This document shows positions 45,699 to 55,847 of a stretch of 64,000 nt of DNA, in pieces. The DNA lies in the NCBI GenBank assembly GCA_003971905.1, contig RSEE01000137.1:62001-126000 (forward strand). Direction: 5' to 3'. The number at the start of each line of letters is the position of its first letter. Within the stretch, counting starts at the first letter, position 1. A program made the translations under genes and the position numbers. A model generated the notes under the pieces. The model searched no databases, was not told where the DNA came from, and saw nothing but the letters and a program-made list of their open reading frames with translations. This DNA is from Moniliella sp. 'wahieum' (taxonomy: Eukaryota; Basidiomycota; Moniliellomycetes; Moniliellales; Moniliellaceae).

Positions 45699-47656
45699 CC
45701 GCGCCACCGAGAGCCACCGAGAGCCACCGAGTCAACGAGCCAACGCACCAATGCGCCAACGAGCCAATGAAGCAACGAGCCCAGCAGTATACACCAGTAA
45801 ACCAGTAACCGCACCGCGCCTCGTTCTCGTTTTTGACGTGCGTGTACGCTACGGGCTGGGTAGGTAGGTAGGTTGGCGTTTGGAGGTCCTGGATCAATGA
45901 TCATTCGATGGCTCTTTTCGTTTGCTGTTGGGTTTGCCGTTGGGTTTGCCGTTGAGTTTGCCGCTGGGGTCCTATCCCCCCTTTGCCCCCCTCTATGCCC
46001 CATATCTATCCCCCTATTCGTCCCCCTATACATATACATACATATTGATTTTCACTGTGTGCGCAGTGACCGCCCTGGCATGTTGTGCCCGATAGTTGGT
46101 GTCCCGTACAACCTCAGTCCTTCCTACCTGCGCTGAAGACTTTAGTTCGTTAGTTCGCCCACCCGCTCCCGCTCTCGCTCCTGCCACCCACCTCAGGCGA
46201 CGGATGCTGGCGCTTGGCCTGCACGTCCACCCCCCCTCTCAGGCGAGATTTGAGAGTCGAGAGTCGAGATTCGAGAGCAGTGTGTTCCGCAGGCGCCGGC
46301 GCGTAAAGTATATCGGTTGGGAAGGTTGGTGGGGTTGGGGTTGCGGTAGGGATATAGGTGTACTGTTTGAGCCGATGTATACGTGGATACTTCTGCATGC
46401 ACTACTACTAAGTAGTAGTACGAATATAGGTACCGTTTGGGTACGTTGTGGCCACGCACCTTAGACTTAAGACTTTGGCTGGACAGGGTATTACCTCATT
46501 TCAATGATTAATGATGGGACGACCCAAAGCGCACACCTTAGTAGTCCACCTCTGGCTCTCATCTCCACCAGAGCCAGGCCCACAAGGCCGCACTAGCCAC
46601 AGCTACAGCACGCTTACGAGTACGCCGTGTGTCTTTTGGTTCCAGAAAAGGTGGACGCCATATATATCGCCATATAGACTGGGACTGGGACTGGGCCTGG
46701 GACATGGACTGGAACGGGGACGAGGACGGGGACCAGGGACCGGGGGAGAGAGAGGCCGACCTCAACGTGGCCTAGACAAGAGAGAGAACGGGGCAGAGGC
46801 CCTAACGAGACACGCCAGTCACCCGCCCCAAAGAGAGAGAGAGAAAGACCGAAGAGAGAGCCAAGCCGGTGAAAAAGGAACAGTAAAAGAGCGGAGAACG
46901 AAGGCAACAGAAGAACAGGAAAAAAAAGGCCACCAACAAGGCTACCAAGGCCACATACTAGAGAGAGGAAAAAAAAAAAAACTGTCTGAAGCGCACACTG
47001 GACGCTGGACGCTGGACGCATATCAAGAAGGATGCATAGCACCAAGACCATAGGGTGACGGGAGGGAAAGGAACAGCGTAACCAATTCGGTAGGTAGGTA
47101 GGTAGGGAAGCGGGGAGGGAAGGTAGGCTTATAGGTAAGGGGTAGGTAAGAAGGTAGGGAGGGAAGGAGGGAGGGAGGTATACTGTGTGGGGGGGAGAGT
47201 AAGATGTAACAAGCCAAGGCTACCCCCTACCCTACCCCCCCTCCCATCGGGGAGAAAGGGGAAGAAAGGAGGTAAACGCAAAGAAAAGAGGGCCAGCATC
47301 CTAAACTCAACCAACTTGCTCTCCCAGTCTGCCCACCACACATCCGCCATCGATCGTACTCACCAAGGCAGACGTCCACCGGGCAGACGGGCAGCCAGCC
47401 AGGCAAACAGAAAGACAGACAGACAGACAGAGAGGCAGACAGGCAAATAACCAGAGAGGCAAAGAGACAAGCTAACCGAGACCCACGTGCCCCGTCCCAT
47501 CGAGGGGTGAGGCGGGATGAGCGGGACACATGAAAACCCCAGCTGCTCGAGCGGCTCAAGACACTGGAGCCCATCTCGCGGTCAGGCACGCACGTCGGAG
47601 CGCGCGCGCATTTCCACCTGTCCCTCCGCACCGCATCCGCATCAGGATCAGCATCG
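45699..47656. other. Intergenic, convergent 3' flanks with simple repeats
   Basis: Between the 3' ends of the LURP-like (plus) and copper ATPase (minus) genes. Simple repeats: GAGCCACCGA units (45713-45735), GTTGGGTTTGCC units (about 45927-45955), a poly-A of about 11 (46971-46981), TAGG units (about 47088-47108), and AGAC units (about 47412-47432). No recognisable coding sequence. Confidence 0.5.
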
Positions 47657-50600
47657 TCAGCCACGCGGGCGTACCCCCGCGGGCTGCTGGTGGCCAGCCA
47701 GGGGAACCAAGTGCGCCAGGCCACGGGCGACCAAGGTACCCAAGGTACCCATGGAGCGGCCGGATCTTGCGCTGGCTCCCCTGGCACGGTAGCTGGGCGC
47801 AGTCCCGCATGTTGTTCTCGGTGTTGTTCTTGCCCGGGGGAGGGGGAGGGGCTGAGTGAGCTGTACGGGTCTGTGCCAGAACCGCAACGTCAACGAGGAC
47901 AGGACGACAGAGACAGACGAGAAGGCCATGAGGGCAGAAGCTAGCATGGGAGGAAGGTGGATGCCCCAGGGGAGAAGGATACCCATAGCCAACGGGATGG
48001 CCACTAAGTTGTACCCTGTAGCCCAGAGGAAGTTGAGGTGAATTTGGCGTAGGATGCGACGGGATAACAATACGGCTGCTACCACGTCGCGTAAATCGTT
48101 TCGCATCAACACTACGTCCGCAGCTTCCATCGCCACGTCCGTCCCGCTTGCCAGGGCGATCCCAACGTCCGCACAGGCTAGCGCGGGCGAATCGTTCACC
48201 CCGTCCCCGACGAAGGCTAAGGTCGCCCGGGGCGAAGCGATGGGCGAAGCAACCCAGCCTCCGCACCAACGTTCCCTCCTCCTCCGCCTCGCAGCTTGCG
48301 CGAGCGAAGCAGCATCACCAGTTCCACCAGCAGCACCAGCACCATCAGCAGAAGAAAGAGGAAGAGAACCTGGCTCGTCCGGTACGTCCCATACGTGGTC
48401 CTCTTGCAACTCGCGCACCAACGCCGCCTTGCCCGCGGGGGATACGGCTGCGTACACGTGACTTTGGTCGATACCGACTTGACGGGCAACAGCTAGGGCG
48501 GTACTGCGCGCGTCGCCTGTGACCATGGAGGACTGAATGCCCCACTGAGCCAAGAGACGTACGACCAACGCTGCTTCAGGTTTGAGTGTATCGCTCAAGG
48601 CGAATGCGCAGCACGCCGAGCCGTCCAGAGCGACGTGCACGACGGTCTGGCCTTGCGTTTGGTGGTCGTGCGCAAAGGCCAGCAAGGTCGCGGGCGCAGA
48701 GACTGCCATGGTCTGCGAAAGGTGCGCGAGTGTGCCAATGGCCAAAGTGTGGGTCGTGTGCTGCGCCGTACGTACTTGTGCTACCACCCCGGCGCCAGGG
48801 ACCGACTCAAATTGAATCACATGCGCACTGTCGTCTTCTCCACGGGGTTCTGCTCCTGTTCCTTCCGGGTCCTGCTCTTGTTCTTTGATTTCTTGCTCTT
48901 GCTCCGTGGTGTCGGGTTGGTGGTGTGCGCGGCGCGAGGGCGAGGGGTAAAGGCAGTCAAAGCCTTGGCCAGCGGATGCTCCGATAAGCGTTCCACCGCA
49001 TGGATCATAGCCAAGACGGTGGTGTGGTGCGCATCGGTACAGCGGGTCCGTGTTGGTGTCGGTGTCGGTGTCGGAGTCGGAGTCGGCCCAGGCCAGGTGC
49101 TGCACCGAAAGGCGACCGACAGTCAAGGTGCCCGTCTTGTCAAACAAGACGCGGCGAATGGAGTGGCTCGCCTCGAGTGCCGGAGCGCCCTTGATCAAAA
49201 TACCATTTGGGCGCCGGTGCCTGTGCCGACCATGACGGACGGCGGTGGGGGTGGAGAGGCCCAATGCACAGGGACAAGCGACGACGACGACAGAGATGCA
49301 GAGTTTGAGACAGACCATGGTACTGGACATGCTGGCAGTGACAAAAGCCGAAGGCAGTAGGGTAGGCGGTAAGATCCAGTGCACCAAAGCCATCCAGACA
49401 AGAAACGTTCCCAAGGCCAAGCTCACTACGACAGGGACAAAGATCGCTGCGATGCGATCGGCAAACGCTTGGATCGGAGCCTTGCTCGCCTGCGCTTCTT
49501 GCACCAACGAAACGACTTGCGCTAACGCCGTCTCCTTGCCCACCCGTGTCACACGGACATCCAACGTGCCCGTCACCCCATTTACCGTACCGGCACTTAC
49601 ACGAGCTCCGGGCTTCTTGCTCACGGGCAAACTCTCGCCCGTCAACATAGACTCGTCCACCTCGCTCACCCCACGTTCGATCGTGCCATCAGCCGGCACC
49701 TTGGTACCCGGCAAGACCTTGAGCAAATCGCCCACTTGCAACAGGTCACTGGCAATTTGCTTTTCGGCCGCGCCGGCACCCGTGGGATCCGTGTAAATCG
49801 TCGCGACGCTCGGGGCCAAACTGATTAGCTGGGACAAGGATTCGCTCGTTTTGCCCTTGGCCGTCGTTTCCAGGTACCGGCCGAGTGAGACAAACGTGAT
49901 GAGCATCACCGAGGTATCAAAGAACGTAGCGGGCGGCATGCACATGCCAGCATGCATCGCCATGCCAGGCGTTGCGGTGGTGGTGCTGGTGGTGCTGGTG
50001 GTGGCAGCGGCCATGGTCATGCCAGCCGATGTGCCTGCCAATGCGTCGTCGGGGCATCCGATCCACAACGAGACCAACAGCGACACGAGACTAAATGCAA
50101 ACGCTGCCGTTGTGCCAAACACGACGAGCACATCCATGTTGGCCGAGCCGTGGCGGAGCGCCTTGGCTGCCGAGCGGTAAAATTGAGCGCCCAAACCAAA
50201 TTGGACAGGCAGGACGGGCGAGGACAAGCAGATCTTTAAGAAACAGTCCGGGCCACAGTTGCCATACCAACCATCTGCGTGCCCATGCGACCTTCATCAA
50301 AACCATGATCAGCATGACTGGCAGGGCAAAGCTCAATGCGATCCAGAACGACCTGCGCCACTTGACGGCCTCTTCGACGCGGCTCAAGGACCGCAACTGA
50401 GTCGTATTGCTCTCGTCGTACACGACCGCATCAAATCCCATATCTTCAATTGCCTCCACCAGCACACGTACGCCCGCCACCTTGGCACGGTCGAACCGGA
50501 TGCGCGCCTGGTTGAGCATGAGGTTGACCGACGTCCTCGACGCCCGGCAGGGCATCGAGACCTTGCTGGATGGTCGCGCTGCAGGAGGCACACGTCATGC

Positions 50601-51207
50601 CGTGGACTTGGAGGACGACAGTCTGGCTGCCCGAGCCCGAGCCCGAGGCACCGTGGGCTGGACTACCAGATGCCGGCTGGAGCGAAGCAGGCTCCGCCTC
50701 AAACCCAATATCGTCAATCTCCTCGGCCAGCTTGGCGGGCGTCCAGGCCGAGTCGGCGGCGTAGGTGATGAGCGCACGCTCGGTGATCAGGGCGACGCTG
50801 GCGTCGTGCACGCCCGGCAGGCTGCGGAGCATGCCTTCGATCGTCTGGCCGCGCAAAGGGGGGGTTAGCGGATCGGGGGACCGAGGGTGGAGGCGGCAGG
50901 AGGGACGTACGGCGACACAGGAGGCACAGGTCATGCCGTGCACGACGAGGACGCAGGTGGCGAGGTGGGGCGGGCGGGGCATGCGCATGGGCAGCAGCCA
51001 TGGCGGGGGGGGGCGGGGATGGGGATGGGGATGGGGATGGGGATGGGGATGGAGAGGGGGAGAGGGGATGGAGATGGGGATGGAGATGGGGATGGGAAGG
51101 GAGGGGGAGGAGGATGCCGAGGGCTGTGGCGGTGGGGGTGCTTTGCTGCTCAGCTGGGCACTGCGGGGGGGGCGATGGGTGATGGCGGTGGGTGATGCGC
51201 GTGCCAT
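47657..51207 (-). CDS. CCC2: Copper-transporting P1B-type ATPase (Ccc2/ATP7-like)
   Basis: Pumps Cu(I) into the late Golgi for multicopper oxidases and other cuproenzymes. Two N-terminal metal-binding domains each carry GMTCASC (about 50920 and 50595); the first is split by a 66-nt intron at complement 50845-50910 (GTACGT...GGCCAG). Eight TM helices are expected; SFALPVMLIMVLM and VVSLALGTFLVWMAL are visible. Motifs: TGES (about 49640), the ion-binding CPC in ACPCALG (about 49270), DKTGTLT (about 49130), the P1B signature SEHPLAKAL (about 48975, in a shifted frame), GDGVNDSPALA (about 48200). Chosen ATG is 51205-51207; several follow before the first metal-binding domain. The frame breaks and recovers at about 49232/49206, 49010/48955 and 50530. 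The true C-terminus may end before the stop at 47657. About 1150 residues. Confidence 0.92.
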
Positions 51208-52015
51208 CGGATGGCTGCATGCCGATCGCCTCCGTGCAGCGCTGACCTAATCTGATCAGATTGCTGCGGCGCACATCACACTCCGGTCACCGGCTGGTCG
51301 CCCCCATCCCGTCGCATCACTGCTCCACCTGCGCCTCCCCCGTCCCTCTTGCTCCTTCGCCGCCTTGTGCTTGCTTGCCTGCGCTTCTTCCCCCTCGCGC
51401 ATAGCGCAGGAACGGAGCGGCCGGGCGGTGGACGGTGGATATTGGATCCAGTATTCCGATCCGGAAGACAAGGCGACTAGTGACTAGTGACTGGTGACCG
51501 GTGCGGCGCCTCGGACTGCGATCGGAACGGCGACCAGGCCACAGCGCGTTGTGTGTGCCTGGGCCGGTGCAAGCTCCGTAACCCCCGCTAGGGTTACTTG
51601 GCATGGCGGCCGATACGCGCGGGATAAGCGCCAACCCTAACCCCAATCAGCTGCGTCTGCCCAATCAGAGCGCAGGCGATGCGTGACCGGTGATATCCCT
51701 CTCCTCCGCTCCAGTGCCTTTGCCCCGCCCGGACAGTCACCGCCATCGCCACCGTCGCCATCGCCGTCGCCATCGCCACCGCCGCACTACCATCACCGCC
51801 ACCGCCATCGCCACCACCACCACTCCTTCCCCTACCACCCACCACCACCTCCTCTCCTCCTCCCGACAGGTGCCACCTACGCCGCTCGGCGTTGGTCTGC
51901 AGCCTGTCCCCTCTATCTGGCATGTCAACCCTACGCGGTGCGAGTGGCACGGTCCTTTCCGGGCTGCGTGCGCGTGCCGGGACGCCTGCGTCGGCGGACC
52001 CGTTGGTGCGCATCG
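51208..52015. other. Divergent promoter region
   Basis: Shared upstream region of the copper ATPase (minus) and the multi-TM protein (plus). CTAGTGACTAGTGACTGGTGACCGG lies at about 51477-51501. 51730-51860 is a CCATCGCCACCG-type microsatellite. The frame of the next gene stays open upstream to about 51683, so its start could be earlier than 52016. Confidence 0.45.
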
Positions 52016-53931
52016 ATGGCCTGGACCCGATACGTGGGCGATCGTCATGTGGTTGCCTGCCCAGCAGACGGCCATGCCATCAGCAACACGGTTTCCATCT
52101 TTGTGCCGTTTTGGGAGTACTGCGTCTTGTTCCCCAGCGAGGTGCAGATGTACGTGTGTGCTTCTTCTTCTTTTAATCCCTTTTCTTTTGGTTGTTTTGG
52201 TGTTGGTGTTGGGGTTGGGCGGGATTGCGTCCCATCGCCCTCCTCCCCCCCCCCCAATTCTTGCTTTTGTGTTTCTGTTTCTCTTTCTTCCGATACTGAC
52301 AATGACCATGACAATGATGATGATGATGCAGATGGCGGCGGATGCTGCGCAGCAAACCGTTCCGATGGCACTTTGCGCCGATTATGACGCTGGTGCTACG
52401 CTACCTACTGATCGTGTTTGCGTTCAACGATGCGTTACCCAGTGGAGCACGTCCAACACGGACTTTGAATGTGCGTTGCAGAGCGTGCTGTTCTGCGGGA
52501 CGAACGTGTGCTGAGCACGTGTGCGGTGGTGGCCATGGCTGGCGGACGAACGCCGTGGTGCGCGGGGTGATCCAGCAACCTGCGCGTCGCCTGGCCATGC
52601 AGACCCTACTGGGCATACTCTTATTGGCCAACGTGGCGATCTGCTGGGTGTTTTTGATCCAGGCCCAGTTCACCGGGTCCTGGTCCAACACTGCCGTGCA
52701 CGGCGTCTGCCTCGCCTCCGCCACCGAGGAGCTCACCCAGCCCGTCGCCGTCGCCCACGACATGGAGTTTTGGTACTACGTCGTGTCGATCCTGTTTGAT
52801 GCGTACTGCGCTTTGACCATCACCTTGGCCCTGCGTCGCCTTGCAAGCCACAGCCACGGCTTCTCCAAATTGATCCACCAGTACGCACTCCCCCCCCCCC
52901 CGCCTCCCTCTTGATCGTCTCTTGATCGTCTTTTGATACCCCCCTCCTCCCCCCTGCGCGCGTCGAAATCCTCATTGTTCTAACTCACTCTTCTCCCCTT
53001 TTCTGTGTTTGCTGCGGCGGTACAGACTGGTGCTGCACAGCGTCGGGTACCTGGTACTCATCCTACTGCTCATGCTGCTCGGCATCATTTGGCTCCGCGT
53101 CCAAAACGCCTTTTTCGCCGCCAACTTTATCCAGATCATCCAGGCTGCCATCGTCGTTCGTACCTCATCACCGAACAGGACCAGGCTCAGCACGCTCACG
53201 ACGCGGAACCTTATCCTGGCTACACGTACGGGTTCGTTTACGACCACTCCCTATCGCGGTCACGCTCGCGCTCCTTCCGCCGCCACAGCCTCGCCGAGTC
53301 GTACCCGGGCCAGTCCGTGGCGTGCTCCGGGATCGAGCTCCCCGAACCACAGCATGCAAACCCGCACAGCACTTACCACCCTTCCCACTCTCCCCCCGAT
53401 CCTTATCCTTATCCCGATCCTGGCACGTACGCGTACGCCTACCCAGCCCAAGACACCCACACCTACCCTCACACGCACACCCACCCGGACACGGAAAAGG
53501 ATACAGACGAAGACAAGGACAAGGACAAGGACAAGGATAGGGATTTCGCATTGCCTTATTGTCCCCACGACGATCCTCTCCGCCCACCACTACCACGCAC
53601 GAGCCTCGACATTACCCGGTGCACATCTCAGTCCTACCCCCTCCCTTCCCCCTTCACATCCATCCTCGTATTCGTATCCTCACCACTTTCACCACGCACC
53701 TCACTTGCGCTTCCCCCTTCGCACGACCTTTCGCATGACCTTTCGCACAGGGCGCTGCACGCGCCCTACCCCCCACTCCCGCTCCCGCTAGGCACCTACA
53801 CCGCCACCGACGCGTACCTCAGCGCGCGGGGCGGCACACGCGCTACCCCGCTGGCACCTCCGGCTCAGGCCAGTCAGGCGCATCCGGTACCTCAGGCGTA
53901 TCGGGTGACTCTGGTGAGTCAGGCGGGTTGA
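52016..53931 (+). CDS. Multi-pass membrane protein, basidiomycete DUF6533-like
   Basis: Predicted plasma-membrane or endomembrane protein of unknown function. From MAWTRYVGD (52016) the first helix region SIFVPFWEYCVLF runs into PSEVQIWRRML across an intron at 52150-52331 (GTACGT...TGCAG). The motif order (helix, E-V-x-x-I-W-R-R, then a second helix such as APIMTLVLRYLLIVFAF) resembles the DUF6533 N-terminal domain of basidiomycete seven-helix proteins. Further helices: MQTLLGILLLANVAICWVFL, YYVVSILFDAYCALTITLAL, and after a second intron (52881-53025) LVLHSVGYLVLILLLMLLGI and FIQIIQAAIVV. A long polar tail follows, with HTYPHTHTHPDTEKDTDEDK at about 53455-53540, then Pro/Ser-rich sequence; its frame is uncertain after 53160. 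Whether it is a receptor is unknown. Confidence 0.5.
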
Positions 53932-55847
53932 GGGGCTGCGAACGCACCGGGACGCGCGAATCGAAAACGAGTGGGGAAAACGAGTGCGAGGGGAAAACGA
54001 GCGCCAGTGGGAGTGGGAGTGGGAGTGGGGTGGGAGTGGGAGTGATAAGAGCAGTAAAGTCGAGGTGGATTCCATCCCGATCCATGTCTTGCCCAAACGG
54101 ACCCCCCACGATCACATCACGGCGCGCTGACGCCGACGGGGACGCGTACGCGTACGCATACGCTTCCGCCGACAGGGATAGGGGTAGGGACCAAGCTGAG
54201 ACGTACCACACCTGTACTTCCCCCGCGGCCCTGTGCATGTGGATCGCTACGCTCCAGGCGCAGGTGTAGGTGCAGGTGCAGGTGCAGGTGTAGGTGCTCC
54301 CGACCGACCCCACGACTGGGACGGGGGTTGGGACCGACCCGCGACTGGACCGGGACTGAGACCGGGGGCGGAGACTACACCGGAGACTGGGACTGGGATT
54401 GGACTGCAGATGCAAATGCCGACGGGGACCCACACGGGAACCCACACGGGAACCCACACGGGGAGGAAGGGATGAGCAGGCACGGACGTGCGGAGGAAAA
54501 TACGGTGCCTGCACGTCCGCCCCGCGCGTCGGGTCGGACGTGGGTAAGGCAAATTGGTCTGGTGCGCTCGACCCCGGCTAGGTCTAGTTGGACGTACGCT
54601 TCACCGCCACCGCCACCGCCACTGCCACCGGAAGCGGAAGTGGTACCATCGGTGTTGCCCTCGTGGTCTGCCCCCGCCCACGGTCCTGCTGGCGGTGGGA
54701 CGGACCCTGCCGCGTACGTCTCCCCCCCCGCCCAGGGTTTTTTCCAGGAGCGGTGCCGCGCACGACGTGATGCACGTACCGGATGGGACGGAGAGGAGGG
54801 ATGGGACGGACGCGACGACGCGACGGATGAGACGGATGTGAGGGATGTGAAGGATGGGGATGACAAGGCGTGCGTGTCGGTGCGGTCGATTGTGTTGGGT
54901 CGGACACGTGATGTGCATGTGCCACGTGGGACTTGGACCCAGATCTACCATCTACCTTGCAGATCCACGTCCCAGATTCACCTCCCAGGTGCACGTGGCA
55001 GATGCACGTCGCAGCGTCCGACGTCTCTCCGCTGGCTGGCGTGGGTGCGGCGGCGTGGTCGTGCGACGGGGGCCGGACACGCGCAGGACGGGGTGAGGGG
55101 TGAGGGGTGGGACTGGCGACGTACCCCGTACCCGTACCCCCTACCTCGTACCAGTACTCCGTACCCAGTACCCCGTCCTGCGAGTACGACGGACAGCGTA
55201 CGATGTGCGATGTCCCCCCGCCTCCCGCCCTGCCCAGACCCCCAAGGCCCGTCGGGGTCGACCGGCCTGTGGTGTTGGCTTTGCTTTGCTTTGCTTTGCT
55301 TGTTTTTGTTTTGTTTTGTTTTTGTTTTGGCTTGTTTGGGAGTAGGGCGTTTGTATGTGCGTGGACGTGGGCTGTACTTTTGTGTGTCGGGTGGGGTGTG
55401 TGTTGTTGTTCCCCCTTCGGTTGGCCCTGCTCCGCTCTGCTCTTCTTGTTGCTCTTGTTGCTGTTGTTACTCTTGCCCACGTTGATGCTGTTGCCCACGG
55501 TGCTCTGCTTGGTGGTTGTGGGGGGTGTTCTTGGGGGGGGGGTGGTGTTGCTAGGGGGTTGGTTGCATAGTACACTGGCGACGGATGTCCGTGCCTGGTC
55601 AATTATTGACCTTTGCTACTGCAGATCCACTGGGAGTGTGTGTAGCGTCACGTGCGCCCCACACGCGGAATCCAGCGGAAGCCTGAAATGCGCTTCCGCC
55701 CCGGGGCGGAATGCGCCGCCTGGGCGCCTTTCGCCCGTGCGACCCACCGCCGCACCACCACCATCTCTCTCGCCTTGGGCCGCCGCCGCCACCGCCACCG
55801 CCACCGCCACCGCCACCGCCGCCCCCACCCGCGGCGCCGTCGCCACC
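53932..55847 (-). other. Unassigned region with a possible minus-strand gene
   Basis: Minus-strand frames between about 55490 and 53930 contain protein-like stretches: GTEYWYEVGGTGTGYV (about 55150), GGEAYVQLDLAGVERTRPIC (about 54590), GEVQVWYVSAWSLPLSL (about 54200), and RDVIVGGPFGQDMDRDGIHL followed by DFTALI (about 54080). These lie in different frames, are mixed with GC-rich tandem words, and suggest a secreted or beta-rich protein disrupted by the same indels seen elsewhere. I cannot name a family. The rest is low complexity: GGTGCAGGTGCAG (about 54262-54290), GACGGATG units, TGCTTTGCTTTG and TTTTGTTTTG runs (55278-55330), and ends as the promoter/leader of the plus-strand demethylase with CCACCG repeats (55785-55820). 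Confidence 0.25.
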
